A stretch of 64,000 bases of DNA from Phytophthora colocasiae. Its lineage: Eukaryota; Oomycota; Peronosporomycetes; Peronosporales; Peronosporaceae. The position numbers and the translations under genes were made by a program. The stretch spans positions 1,178,001-1,242,000 of the forward strand of contig JAGKQI010000049.1 in NCBI GenBank assembly GCA_018806915.1, written 5' to 3'. Shown in pieces: positions 1 through 8,263 of the stretch (position 1 is its first letter; each line of letters begins with the position of its first letter). Below the pieces are notes generated by a model. That model made no database searches. It was not told the origin of the DNA and was given only the letters and a program-made list of their open reading frames with translations.

Positions 1-1
1 G

Positions 2-1813
2 ATTTCATATATTAAATTAGGGAAACCAGCACCTCAAGTGGATATCCCATTCTGTCTCCACTTCGCACCTCGAGATATCAATTTAGTGGGTCTACAACAG
101 TATCTGCAGAGTGTGCGACGTGTTCTCAAAGCTGTACTGCCTCAAGATGGCCAATACAATCAAGATACAAGATATGAGAGATATTGGCCGTTCGTGTTTG
201 AAGCTGTACAGTTGAATTTACGGGAGTTTGAGCTGAATGAGTCGGTAGCAAGAGCATTGAAGGACCTGGTGATGCTGGGAGCCAACATTTCGTGTCTACA
301 GTTACCGCTCAAATCGACCGATTTTCTGTCAGAGGACGAATGCCCCCGTCAACCGCTGGCTGATTGTTTCCTGGCTATTACTGGAGGAGGTCCACGAAGT
401 CGCTTGTTCTCGTCACTTTATACACCAGAGCGTGATCGAGAATCTCCAGTTGAAGGGAGTTTTTGTCAAGTGGATACACTTGTAATGAATGATTTGGATA
501 TTGACGATCGTCGGTTTGCAGCTTTGTGCTCGGCGTTACGTGGAGCCACTGGTGTAAGAGAATTGGTTTTGGAGTCGGTATTTGTTCAGGATGCGCTTGA
601 AGCGCGTGCTTTAAAGTGGAAGTGGTTAGCATATGCGCTATTTACCCCGAACGGAGAGAAGTCATCAGTGAAGGAGCTGGTCATCACAGAACCGCAGCTT
701 CTTGCTGAAGACATTGCAGCCATTGCCTCTGTCGTAAACTCACACAAACCTGCACAAGAACTGCTTGATCCTCTCTGGGCTGAACATGAGGCAAAACAAC
801 GTGTGGACAAATCGGTCAAAGTTGATAAAGATCCACTTGATCAACCTGAGTGGGAAGCCAGCAACAACAACGAAGGCGACGACATGGTTCGATTGAAGAA
901 AGACACAGTACTGTATCTTGAGCCTCTATGCAGTCAAGATGAATGGCTACAATCCTCCGTTGTTCTTGAAAACGACGCAGATTTTCCAATTATGCATGTT
1001 CCCGACAATTCTGAGGATAAAGCAGAAGAATGGGTGGAAGTTCTCGTTCCTGGTTATGGTAAATGCTGGGTGCATCCGGATGCAGCGCGTGATCGATATT
1101 CCTCTTCCTTCTATGAGTACCGTGGCATCACGGAGCTGAGGCTTGTTACACAGGTGGCAAAAAATTCAACGGATAAATTGTTTATCCAGTTTTTCCAGCT
1201 CATCGGCCACGATCTCATTGATCTTACGGTTCAGACTAATCTACTGCGTGAGCAAGGCCTGGGTTCTATCCTCCGTTCATGTCCGAATCTTCGCAAACTA
1301 CAGCTCAGTGGTGCCCAAGTGGAGAATATGTTTGCATTCACACACGGCTACGACGTCGGGTATTGTCAGATCGAGTCACTTTCGATTGAACACTTTCGTA
1401 TTAACCCGAAAAGCTTGGATGAATTTGCCAAAGTACTTGGTGACCCGGATCGTGAAGCAACAAAGCATTTACGTCGATTGTGTATCGGGAAACTTCGTGT
1501 TCAAGATATTGACATCGCGGTTGCCCGTTATGAAAAAATGATCGAGAGTTTCATACGGATGTTGGACACCAACAACACCCTGGAGTACTTGAAGCTCTTT
1601 CTCGAAGGCGACTTTTACACACGATACGTAAAGAGTTTTACAAGACACGATGGCGAACAGTTATCACCTTTAGGAGTGCCGATATTGAGCAAACTGGCAC
1701 TAGTTAGCGTGCTCCAGAACGATGGTATAAGTTTAGAAGAGCACGTGATATGTCGTATACTCAACTACGCAGCAAGACAAGTGAATCGTGAAATATGCAT
1801 CATGAACTATTGA
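2..1813 (+). CDS. LRR-like oomycete family protein, 5'-partial
   Basis: The frame is open from the left edge and no ATG is seen before the conserved part, so the 5' end lies outside the window. About 600 residues are visible. The protein is a paralogue of the genes at 8264-10456 and 15832-17994 (same order of blocks, similar C-terminal helix ending in an ILxxA-type segment). Compared with those full-length copies, roughly the first 130 residues are missing here. The second half has irregular leucine-rich segments resembling ribonuclease-inhibitor-type repeats (CPNLRKLQLSG near 1283-1315). No signal peptide or membrane segment is visible in this part. Function is unknown; a protein-interaction scaffold is an inference only. 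Confidence 0.75.
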   Translation: MSYIKLGKPAPQVDIPFCLHFAPRDINLVGLQQYLQSVRRVLKAVLPQDGQYNQDTRYERYWPFVFEAVQLNLREFELNESVARALKDLVMLGANISCLQLPLKSTDFLSEDECPRQPLADCFLAITGGGPRSRLFSSLYTPERDRESPVEGSFCQVDTLVMNDLDIDDRRFAALCSALRGATGVRELVLESVFVQDALEARALKWKWLAYALFTPNGEKSSVKELVITEPQLLAEDIAAIASVVNSHKPAQELLDPLWAEHEAKQRVDKSVKVDKDPLDQPEWEASNNNEGDDMVRLKKDTVLYLEPLCSQDEWLQSSVVLENDADFPIMHVPDNSEDKAEEWVEVLVPGYGKCWVHPDAARDRYSSSFYEYRGITELRLVTQVAKNSTDKLFIQFFQLIGHDLIDLTVQTNLLREQGLGSILRSCPNLRKLQLSGAQVENMFAFTHGYDVGYCQIESLSIEHFRINPKSLDEFAKVLGDPDREATKHLRRLCIGKLRVQDIDIAVARYEKMIESFIRMLDTNNTLEYLKLFLEGDFYTRYVKSFTRHDGEQLSPLGVPILSKLALVSVLQNDGISLEEHVICRILNYAARQVNREICIMNY

Positions 1814-1876
1814 CCTTGATGGATGAAGACTTGGCGTGGACTTATGGATAGCTTCCGTAAGTACAAAGTTGATTTC

Positions 1877-1895
1877 AACTCATTTTCCAATTTGC
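1877..1895 (+). promoter_or_regulatory. oomycete Inr/FPR core promoter
   Basis: CTCATTTTCCAATTTGC closely matches the known oomycete core promoter (initiator TCATTYY followed by the flanking CAWTTT element). It lies 12 bases before the ATG at 1908, which supports the short gene downstream and its start. Confidence 0.7.
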
Positions 1896-1907
1896 GCGGC
1901 AAGCCAC

Positions 1908-2144
1908 ATGACAGCTACAGGGAAACAGAACGCAGCCATCCAAAATCGTGCAAACCAGCTAAACCCCTGCCATCCTGCATACTATTCGTCTCGTGGGCTG
2001 AGTGACACGAAGATGAGAAGAAGGATGGCAGCAATGAACAACCGATCAAACCAGTTAAATCCAAACAACCCTTCGTATTACTCGTCGCGAGGTCTGAGTG
2101 ACTCTGGAATGAGAAGAAGGAAGGCAGCAATGAACAAGGCTTAG
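1908..2144 (+). CDS. small protein with duplicated NRxNQxNP...YYSSRG module
   Basis: The protein is 78 residues, basic and Asn-rich. It has two copies of a module of about 33 residues, each containing NR(A/S)NQLNP..P(A/S)YYSSRGLSD and ending in a basic MRRR tract. A core promoter directly precedes the ATG. The gene at 2325-2513 on the other strand ends in one copy of the same module, so the pair forms a convergent mini-family. There is no signal peptide. I do not recognise a function; a short linear module repeated across small proteins suggests a binding motif, which is inference. Confidence 0.65.
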   Translation: MTATGKQNAAIQNRANQLNPCHPAYYSSRGLSDTKMRRRMAAMNNRSNQLNPNNPSYYSSRGLSDSGMRRRKAAMNKA

Positions 2145-2324
2145 CACAAGTCGCGTGCACTGGGTTAGATCTCAGCCTACCATGAACAAAATGGTAAAAA
2201 AAATATGAACTGATTAGGAAAAAACTTACTGCCACTGTGGCATGCCTAACTTATTTGACTGCTTTGCTTTCGTGGTTCTTTCTTCGCAAAGAGCCATTCC
2301 GGACCCCCGACAGTCGTTGAGGCT

Positions 2325-2513
2325 TTACCCATGAGCACGGGACGAGTAAAAAGCCGAGTTGTTTGGGTTCATTTGGTTCGAACGATTGTCGGCTGCAGCT
2401 TTTGAAGCTCCCGAAGTTCCACCTCCTCCTTTGGAGCCGCTGGAGCCATTGGAGCCATTAGAGCCTCCACCTTTTGATCCGGAACCGCTTCCACTTCCAC
2501 TGCCTTTACCCAT
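2325..2513 (-). CDS. small Gly/Ser-rich protein with one NRSNQMNPNN module
   Basis: The protein is 62 residues. A low-complexity Gly-Ser-Lys N-terminal half (GSGSGS, then GGSNGSNG) is followed by NRSNQMNPNNSAFYSSR, the module found twice in the gene at 1908-2144. The start is an ATG in a good context (GATGG), and an Inr/FPR-like sequence lies about 50 bases upstream. No signal peptide or membrane segment is seen. Function unknown. Confidence 0.6.
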   Translation of the reverse strand: MGKGSGSGSGSGSKGGGSNGSNGSSGSKGGGGTSGASKAAADNRSNQMNPNNSAFYSSRAHG

Positions 2514-2563
2514 CGTCTTGCTGTTGCTGGTAGTTTCTTCACTAAAAATTGTTTGACTTCGCT

Positions 2564-2581
2564 GGCAATTTGGATTTGAGC
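2564..2581 (-). promoter_or_regulatory. probable Inr/FPR core promoter
   Basis: On the minus strand GCTCAAATCCAAATTGCC resembles the oomycete Inr/FPR core, 51 bases before the ATG of the 62-residue gene. The match is weaker than at 1877. The 548-bp gap 2514-3061 is the divergent promoter region of this gene and the one at 3062; I see nothing else in it. Confidence 0.45.
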
Positions 2582-3026
2582 TTTTATGACGAGTTTTCCT
2601 GGTCCCAACTTGAATATCGAAATTGCTTCGCTAAGAGAACGATATTGTGGAGACAGGAATTGACTTTTAACACGTATTGTACAGCGAAGAGAGGTTTGAC
2701 TTCGCATCAACCACAGGAGAATCGACGATACATGCACATGGTAACCCAAACGCAATCTATCACCCATTCTTAAAAATTGAAGAGCCACGAAAGATGGCCG
2801 GGAAAGTTGGAGGGAGTCCACCATGGCTCAAGTCAAGAGCCATCAAGATTCTATCAGCAAGACTGCACAACTTCCAGTACACATCTGGTGTCCAACGTAC
2901 ACATGGATAGTGGAGCCAATGGACTTTTCATTGCTGTTCCACGAGATTCGTTTGTTTTGCCACTGGCATGGGCTGTTAAAGTATGAGACGTTGTATCCAT
3001 CTGGATTTGTCTCTCCTTTCAGTTCG

Positions 3027-3047
3027 CAGCTCATTAATCGATTGCCA
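3027..3047 (+). promoter_or_regulatory. probable Inr/FPR core promoter
   Basis: GCTCATTAATCGATTGCC fits the initiator (TCATT) plus a degenerate flanking element, 15 bases before the ATG at 3062. Confidence 0.5.
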
Positions 3048-3061
3048 TCTCTCTGCAAACA

Positions 3062-3412
3062 ATGGACTTCCTCAACCAAGCCAAGAAGTACGCTGGTGGC
3101 AACTCAAGCAACAACAAGGACAAGAAGAGCGACTCCATGTTCAACAAGGCCATGGACGCTGCCGAGAAGTACCACGCCAAGGAGAAGGCAGCCGAGTACG
3201 CTCAGAAACGCGTAGCCAAACGTGAGGCCGACAAGCATCAGCCTGGATACGTCGCTAAGGACAAGTCGACCGTTGATAAAGCTATGGAAGCTGCCGAGGA
3301 CTTCCTCGCCAAACAGGGGCAGCCCAAGCCACAGCATACTGAAGCCAAGAAGGACAACCAGATGGAAGACCTCTTTGGCAAGGCTAAGGGCTTCCTTAAC
3401 AAGAAGCACTAA
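3062..3412 (+). CDS. small hydrophilic LEA-like protein (cluster member 1)
   Basis: The protein has 116 residues, is very rich in Lys, Ala, Glu and Asp, and has no signal peptide or membrane segment. It begins MDFLNQAKKYAGG. It carries a core shared with the genes at 5572 and 6886: FNKAMDAAEKYHAK, then VAKRE, PGY, and KAMEAAEDFLAKQG. The pattern predicts amphipathic helices that are disordered in water, like group-3 LEA stress proteins; that assignment is by composition only. It is the first of five same-strand genes within 5 kb, which suggests tandem duplication and a shared stress role. Confidence 0.75.
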   Translation: MDFLNQAKKYAGGNSSNNKDKKSDSMFNKAMDAAEKYHAKEKAAEYAQKRVAKREADKHQPGYVAKDKSTVDKAMEAAEDFLAKQGQPKPQHTEAKKDNQMEDLFGKAKGFLNKKH

Positions 3413-3700
3413 GGACAGTATAGGACAACCTAAATGAACTATAGGTTTAAACACATTTTTTTCTTCGCAAGTGGTAAACCATGTGTGAATATTTTGCAAG
3501 GTGTTGTGTATATCCAGTGGATAGGAACATCTCATGGTGCCAGATCTTATGGCGTGAACTCCGGAAGATCCAGCTGTCCCAAGATCGGCACGTGGCTGAT
3601 TTTTTTTTCGTTCGGTATGGATGTTTCCAGGGCATGATGTGGATCCCTTGGAATCACTTTCAGTTTTGCCCAGCAACGACAACTTCCAAGTACCTGAACG

Positions 3701-4183
3701 ATGGACTCGATGATGAACAAGGCCATGAAACACGCTGCTAAAGACTACGCTGAGGACCATGGGTGGAAGAAGAAGCACGAGGACGAGTCTTTCCTGGACA
3801 AGGCCAAGGAGAAGTTGGGTTTCGAAGATTCGCATAAGAAGAAGGAAGATGAGTCTTTATTTGACAAGGCAAAGGAGAAGTTGGGTTTTGAAGACTCACA
3901 CAAGAAGAAGGACGACGACTCGTTCTTTGACAAGGCCAAGGAGAAGTTGGGTTTTGAAGACTCGCACAAGAAGGATAAAGATGAGTCATTCTTTGACAAA
4001 GCGAAGGAAAAAGTGGGTCTTGGTGACTCGCACTCGCACAAGAAGAAGGACGATGAGTCGATCCTGGACAAGGCGAAGGAAAAAGTGGGTCTTGGTGACT
4101 CGCACTCGCACAAGAAGAAGGACGATGAGTCGATCCTGGACAAGGCGAAGGATGCTGTGGGCAAGTACACTCACGGCCACTAA
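3701..4183 (+). CDS. LEA-like protein with 22-24-residue repeats (cluster member 2)
   Basis: The protein has 160 residues. After a short start (MDSMMNKAMKHAAKDYAEDH) it consists of about six repeats of the form DESFxDKAKEKLGFEDSHKKK, changing to DKAKEKVGLGDSHSHKKK in the last ones. It is highly charged, has no Cys or membrane segment, and is predicted to form amphipathic helices. It lies 288 bp downstream of member 1 on the same strand. The closest general resemblance is to LEA/desiccation-type proteins. A 72-bp perfect tandem duplication at the 3' end shows recent repeat expansion. Confidence 0.75.
   Translation: MDSMMNKAMKHAAKDYAEDHGWKKKHEDESFLDKAKEKLGFEDSHKKKEDESLFDKAKEKLGFEDSHKKKDDDSFFDKAKEKLGFEDSHKKDKDESFFDKAKEKVGLGDSHSHKKKDDESILDKAKEKVGLGDSHSHKKKDDESILDKAKDAVGKYTHGH
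4001..4152 (+). repeat. 72-bp in-frame tandem duplication inside a CDS
   Basis: The segment 4001-4072 is repeated at 4073-4144 and the next unit begins at 4145. Each copy encodes one 24-residue repeat of the LEA-like protein. Confidence 0.85.
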
Positions 4184-4401
4184 TGTGTTTTCAGTTGTGT
4201 AGATACACCGGACTAAAATGTAAAAAGAATCATGTCGTTCGATACTCCAGTCGATTTGTGAGACAGTTCATGATCATTCCAACTGGCAGAAGAAGACAAG
4301 AGAACTTGATGTTGGGGAATGTTGGGACCCGGCAGGCAGCTATCAACAAGAACCTCGTTGCTTAATCCGTTCACAACGGAATTTGACTTGTCTTGCAAAA
4401 G

Positions 4402-5001
4402 ATGGAGACCATTCGAGAAATGATCGGCAAGAACCGCGACAAGGGGAACAAGTCCAAGGACAATAACGACGAGAACGCCGACTCGAACACCCGTTCGTCG
4501 AATACTCGTGGTGAGCCTGATGTCGGGACGAAGAAATACTCCCGTGATACTGGAGATGACTGGGATGATCGTCGCCAAAAAGAATCCGATTCTTCGCCCT
4601 CGTTCTCTTCTCGTACCGGAGGAACCAGTAGCGGAAACACGACGGGTCTTGACAGTGAGAGAAGCACTACGGGGTATTCTGGTGACTCGACTCGCGACAA
4701 CAATCCAAACTACTTGGGTATGAGCGGGGGAGGTGATAGCGATGACAAGGGAGAATACTACTCCAGCGAGAGCTTTGGACGTGGTCACAGCAGTAAAAAA
4801 CATTCGGGGCGCTCGAGTGATAACGATGATGACGGCGGAAACTCCTCGAGCTATTCGAGTGGCGGAACTACGGGCCTCAACGCTGGGGATGACTCAGAGG
4901 AAAGTGCGTATGGGAGTCGCAAGTATCACGGAAGTACTGGCCGCTCGGGCATGTTCGGTGGAGACGAAAGCTACGGTTCTGCGGACAACAACTACGACTA
5001 A
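4402..5001 (+). CDS. Ser/Asp/Gly-rich low-complexity protein (cluster member 3)
   Basis: The protein has 199 residues. The first ATG is at 4402 (METIREMIGKNRDKG). The rest is an acidic, Ser-, Asn-, Asp- and Gly-rich disordered tail with repeated YSxxSxRDNN-type and SSYSSGGTTG-type pieces, similar in style to the tails of members 4 and 5. It lacks the AAEKY/AAEDF core of its neighbours. There is no signal peptide. It is likely an intrinsically disordered stress-type protein; no specific function can be given. Confidence 0.65.
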   Translation: METIREMIGKNRDKGNKSKDNNDENADSNTRSSNTRGEPDVGTKKYSRDTGDDWDDRRQKESDSSPSFSSRTGGTSSGNTTGLDSERSTTGYSGDSTRDNNPNYLGMSGGGDSDDKGEYYSSESFGRGHSSKKHSGRSSDNDDDGGNSSSYSSGGTTGLNAGDDSEESAYGSRKYHGSTGRSGMFGGDESYGSADNNYD

Positions 5002-5505
5002 TTTGCACAGCAACCGACTTCGCCCACGAGAATGAACGTACGCAGTTGAGCTTTGGATGAAGAGGATAGCAGTCGGATGTCACTTTTTTCTTAACAAATG
5101 CAGCTTTCAGGTTAGTTTCAATGCGGATTTCATAGGTCATAGTCATAGGCAAAACTTGCTTGGTTGAAGTTGGCGTACGATTAGCGAGACTTGTGACAAG
5201 ATCATATCAGGTCACTGTAGTAGAGAGAGATCAGGTACGAGCAAGGCAATTTACCTTCACATTGGAGCCCCATGCTCAGTGCCGTCCACCAAATTGCAAT
5301 GCCAGGAAACACCCAGGCAACTCAGTGTAACTTCAGTACATTCTTGCATAAGAAGGAAAACTGTAAACGATCTCGCTGTCGGAACTGATCTTGTTGATTA
5401 CATGTATTCGTTGTCTTTCAGCTCATCAGTTTACCCACGCACGTGCGTGCACATGATATGCCACCTTCGTCGATCCTTGGACGCCTCGCTCATCAAACCT
5501 TTTCA

Positions 5506-5527
5506 GCTCATTAGTGTTTTCATTTTC
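5506..5527 (+). promoter_or_regulatory. oomycete Inr/FPR core promoter
   Basis: GCTCATTAGTGTTTTCATTTTC contains the initiator TCATT and a CATTTT flanking element 44 bases before the ATG at 5572. A similar but weaker TTTCAGCTCATCAGTTT lies near 5417. The gap 5002-5571 holds nothing else I can identify. Confidence 0.6.
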
Positions 5528-5571
5528 ACTTTTGCCATCAAGCACTTCTCAAGTTGATTCCCTCGCTAAAC

Positions 5572-6699
5572 ATGCCGTTATTCTCGAAGGTGATGGATAC
5601 AGCTGAGAAGTACAACGACAAAGCTGTCGAGTACGCTCAAAGCCAAGTCTCGAAGCGTGAAGAAGAAGAAAACCGGCCAGGAAACGCTCAAAAGCACAAG
5701 TCATTCATGAACAAGGCCGTGGAAGCTGCTGAAGATTTCGTGGCCAAGCAAGGAACGTCCGACGGTAACTCTACTAATAACTACGATTCAAGTTCCAGCA
5801 AGTTCTCCAAAAGCGACAAGTATTCAAGCTCACGCAGTGGATCTGACAACTACCACAACAAGAAAACCTCCTCCGACTACAACAGTCGTGAGAACAACTC
5901 AAGCTATTCAAGCACGAGAGATGAAGATGACACGTACAACTCCTTCAATAAGCCCTCTCTGAGCAACACCGACGACATTTCTAACTCTGGCAATTCGACG
6001 TATCGATCGTCTCGTGATGGAGCACGAAACGATTCCGACACGTTCCGACGCAACACTAACGAGACTTCTTCGTACTCGTTCAGTACAGGAGGTAACAATT
6101 ACTCCAGCAACTCGGATAACACTGTTTCTGGTTCCTCGAACCAGTCAAACCGCTACAATTCGAATGCCCAACGTTCCAACGGGGGTGACAACACTTTCGA
6201 CTCTTACAGCAGTACGAGTCGGAAGAACAACGTGCGAAAATCGGGATACAACTCCAGCCAGACTCACGGTGGCGGCGATGTGAGTGGATACTCATCTACA
6301 CGCAATGACACCGTCCGTCAGCAAGGGTACGAAGGTACGTCATCCTCGTCTTCGTATTCGTCCAGCTACTCCAACAATCCGAACCGAAACAACAACAAGA
6401 GCTACTCAGGAGAAGGAAACTCAACAAACCGTTCATCTCGTGATGGAGACTCGGAGTGCAATGATTCCACCCGTCGCAATCAAGCGACTGCATCATCCTC
6501 GTACTCGTCCCGTGACAACTACGGAAGTGCAAGTCGAACAACTACTGGCTACTCGAACGAGTCAAGCCGTGATAACAACTCGAACTATTCAAGCACGAAA
6601 AGCTCCAACACCTACGGTACATCGAGTAGTGGACGCTACCAAAGCTCGAACGAATATTCTCGTTCATCTCGTGACAATGATAGAGAGTACTCGTACTGA
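5572..6699 (+). CDS. LEA-like core plus long Ser/Asn/Tyr-rich tail (cluster member 4)
   Basis: The protein has 375 residues. The ATG at 5572 gives MPLFSKVMDTAEKYNDK, which aligns with the core of members 1 and 5 (VEYAQSQVSKRE, RPG, KAVEAAEDFVAKQG, residues about 1-65). The remaining 300 residues are almost only Ser, Asn, Tyr, Arg, Asp, Gly and Thr, with recurring YSSxRDN, RDGD and GYSNESSRDNN units, and are predicted to be disordered. Tyr/Ser/Asn-rich tails of this type can drive condensation or coating; that is inference. A core promoter lies just upstream. Confidence 0.75.
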   Translation: MPLFSKVMDTAEKYNDKAVEYAQSQVSKREEEENRPGNAQKHKSFMNKAVEAAEDFVAKQGTSDGNSTNNYDSSSSKFSKSDKYSSSRSGSDNYHNKKTSSDYNSRENNSSYSSTRDEDDTYNSFNKPSLSNTDDISNSGNSTYRSSRDGARNDSDTFRRNTNETSSYSFSTGGNNYSSNSDNTVSGSSNQSNRYNSNAQRSNGGDNTFDSYSSTSRKNNVRKSGYNSSQTHGGGDVSGYSSTRNDTVRQQGYEGTSSSSSYSSSYSNNPNRNNNKSYSGEGNSTNRSSRDGDSECNDSTRRNQATASSSYSSRDNYGSASRTTTGYSNESSRDNNSNYSSTKSSNTYGTSSSGRYQSSNEYSRSSRDNDREYSY

Positions 6700-6885
6700 G
6701 CCAGCCAAGGTGTATAACTTGCATCTTTTTAAGCCAATTTGAAGTTTCGTTGATCAATAAAGTTGTGCCTTGAAGAATTCACCCACGTTTGTCCTGGCCG
6801 TGGATATGCGACGTGAGTCCATCTGGATTTGCATCGTGCGTGGCCGACCATTTTGGTTTTTGCCACGTCAGACTCATTAGATACT

Positions 6886-8019
6886 ATGGATTTCTTCAAT
6901 AAGGCGAAGGAGGCGGCTGAGAAGTACACTGGAGGTGGAGATTCGAGCAAGAAGGATGAGAAGAAGAAGGACAGCGACTCGATTTTCTCGAAAGCGATGG
7001 ATGCAGTTGAGAAATATCATGTCAAGGACAAAGCGGTCGAGTACGCGCAGAAACAAGTTGCTAAAAGAGAGGAGGAGAAGTTAAAACCTGGTTACGTGGA
7101 GAAGAAGGACAAGTCTGTTGTGGATAAAGCTAAAGAAGCAGCGGAAGATTTCCTTGCAAAACAAGGAAACAAGTCGAAAGAACCTCCTGTTAGCAAACCC
7201 GTGGAAAACCCGCAAAAACCTCGGTCCCGTTCGAGCTCCAGTAGCTCCAGTTCGAGCTCTGACAATGAGAAGAGAGAACCACGTCCTAAAAGTCCACAAG
7301 CTACGCCGGTTATTGTGCAACAAACTACCCCTGTTGCACCACCGACCTACCCACAGGCCACTGTCAATGCTGGAAACTACCCTAGCTACAGCGGAGAAGC
7401 TGACTGCAGTGACGCTTTTAACAGGATGAACCTTGCCAATAGCCGGGTACCAGGTAGTACGGGGAAATACGAAACCTACCAGGAGTATTGGGGTCAAAGG
7501 GATGATACTCAACGACAGTCGAACCAACCAGGCTACAATGCAACGCCATCGTATCCGTCTCAGGTGGAAACTACCAGCTCTTACTACAGTCAGGAGGTGC
7601 CCAGCTATGCAACTCGAGAAAACAATACTACGAGCTACCAAGGAGGTGATCATTACAGTGGCCGTGATAACTACCGTAGAGAGGGAGAATACCATGAACG
7701 ATCAAGCGGGGAGTGGGGCTATGAAGGTCACCACCATACTACCAGTTCGAGTTCGGGACGTCATCAACATTCCGAAGAGCATTACCGCCGATCGGGTGGT
7801 GAGAGGATCTACGACGAACGGAGCTACCCCAATGGCTCGGAGGCGGAGCGCTACCAAACCTTAGAGGGGTACTATGGTCGATCGGGTGGTGACGCTAGAA
7901 ACTACCTAAGTTATTCGAGAGATGCACCGGCCAGTGGATATGGAGAAGGGAATAACGCTTACGGAGCTCGTTCGGTGTCTGGAAGCTACGGAGGCTACCC
8001 TTCTAATGACCACGTATGA
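6886..8019 (+). CDS. LEA-like core plus Ser/Tyr/Gly-rich tail (cluster member 5)
   Basis: The protein has 377 residues. The start at 6886 (MDFFNKAKEAAEKYTGGG) matches the start of member 1. The core (FSKAMDAVEKYHVKDK, VEYAQKQVAKRE, KPGYVEKKDKS, AKEAAEDFLAKQG) spans residues 1-100. It is followed by a Ser run (about 20 Ser), a short Pro/Thr-rich stretch and a Tyr/Gly/Arg/His-rich tail with repeated YYGRSGG and YRRSGG units. There is no signal peptide. ACTCATTAGATACTATGG at the start resembles an initiator. The family relation to members 1 and 4 is clear; the function is not. Confidence 0.75.
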   Translation: MDFFNKAKEAAEKYTGGGDSSKKDEKKKDSDSIFSKAMDAVEKYHVKDKAVEYAQKQVAKREEEKLKPGYVEKKDKSVVDKAKEAAEDFLAKQGNKSKEPPVSKPVENPQKPRSRSSSSSSSSSSDNEKREPRPKSPQATPVIVQQTTPVAPPTYPQATVNAGNYPSYSGEADCSDAFNRMNLANSRVPGSTGKYETYQEYWGQRDDTQRQSNQPGYNATPSYPSQVETTSSYYSQEVPSYATRENNTTSYQGGDHYSGRDNYRREGEYHERSSGEWGYEGHHHTTSSSSGRHQHSEEHYRRSGGERIYDERSYPNGSEAERYQTLEGYYGRSGGDARNYLSYSRDAPASGYGEGNNAYGARSVSGSYGGYPSNDHV

Positions 8020-8263
8020 AAACTTTAGGGTGCAAAACGATAACGATCGAGTTGACAAAGTTGGGGCTCTCTTGGGTTTTAACATGGCCATCTTAAAGCA
8101 GCAAATACGAAGTTGTACCTGGTACCAAATCCCAAAAATTCACTTCAGCAAGGTAATGGAAAGAATGCACGGTGGATGGCCATTGTTTTGGTCGAACATA
8201 TACATTTCCCGATGAACTGTAGCTGCCAGCAGCTCTCATACTTCACAAACTCAATTCCGTCGC

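Noticed and set aside
3104..3835. 243-codon minus-strand frame across two LEA-like genes
   Set aside because: Antisense of Lys/Glu-rich coding sequence, hydrophobic only by codon complement; the plus-strand family members are consistent with each other.
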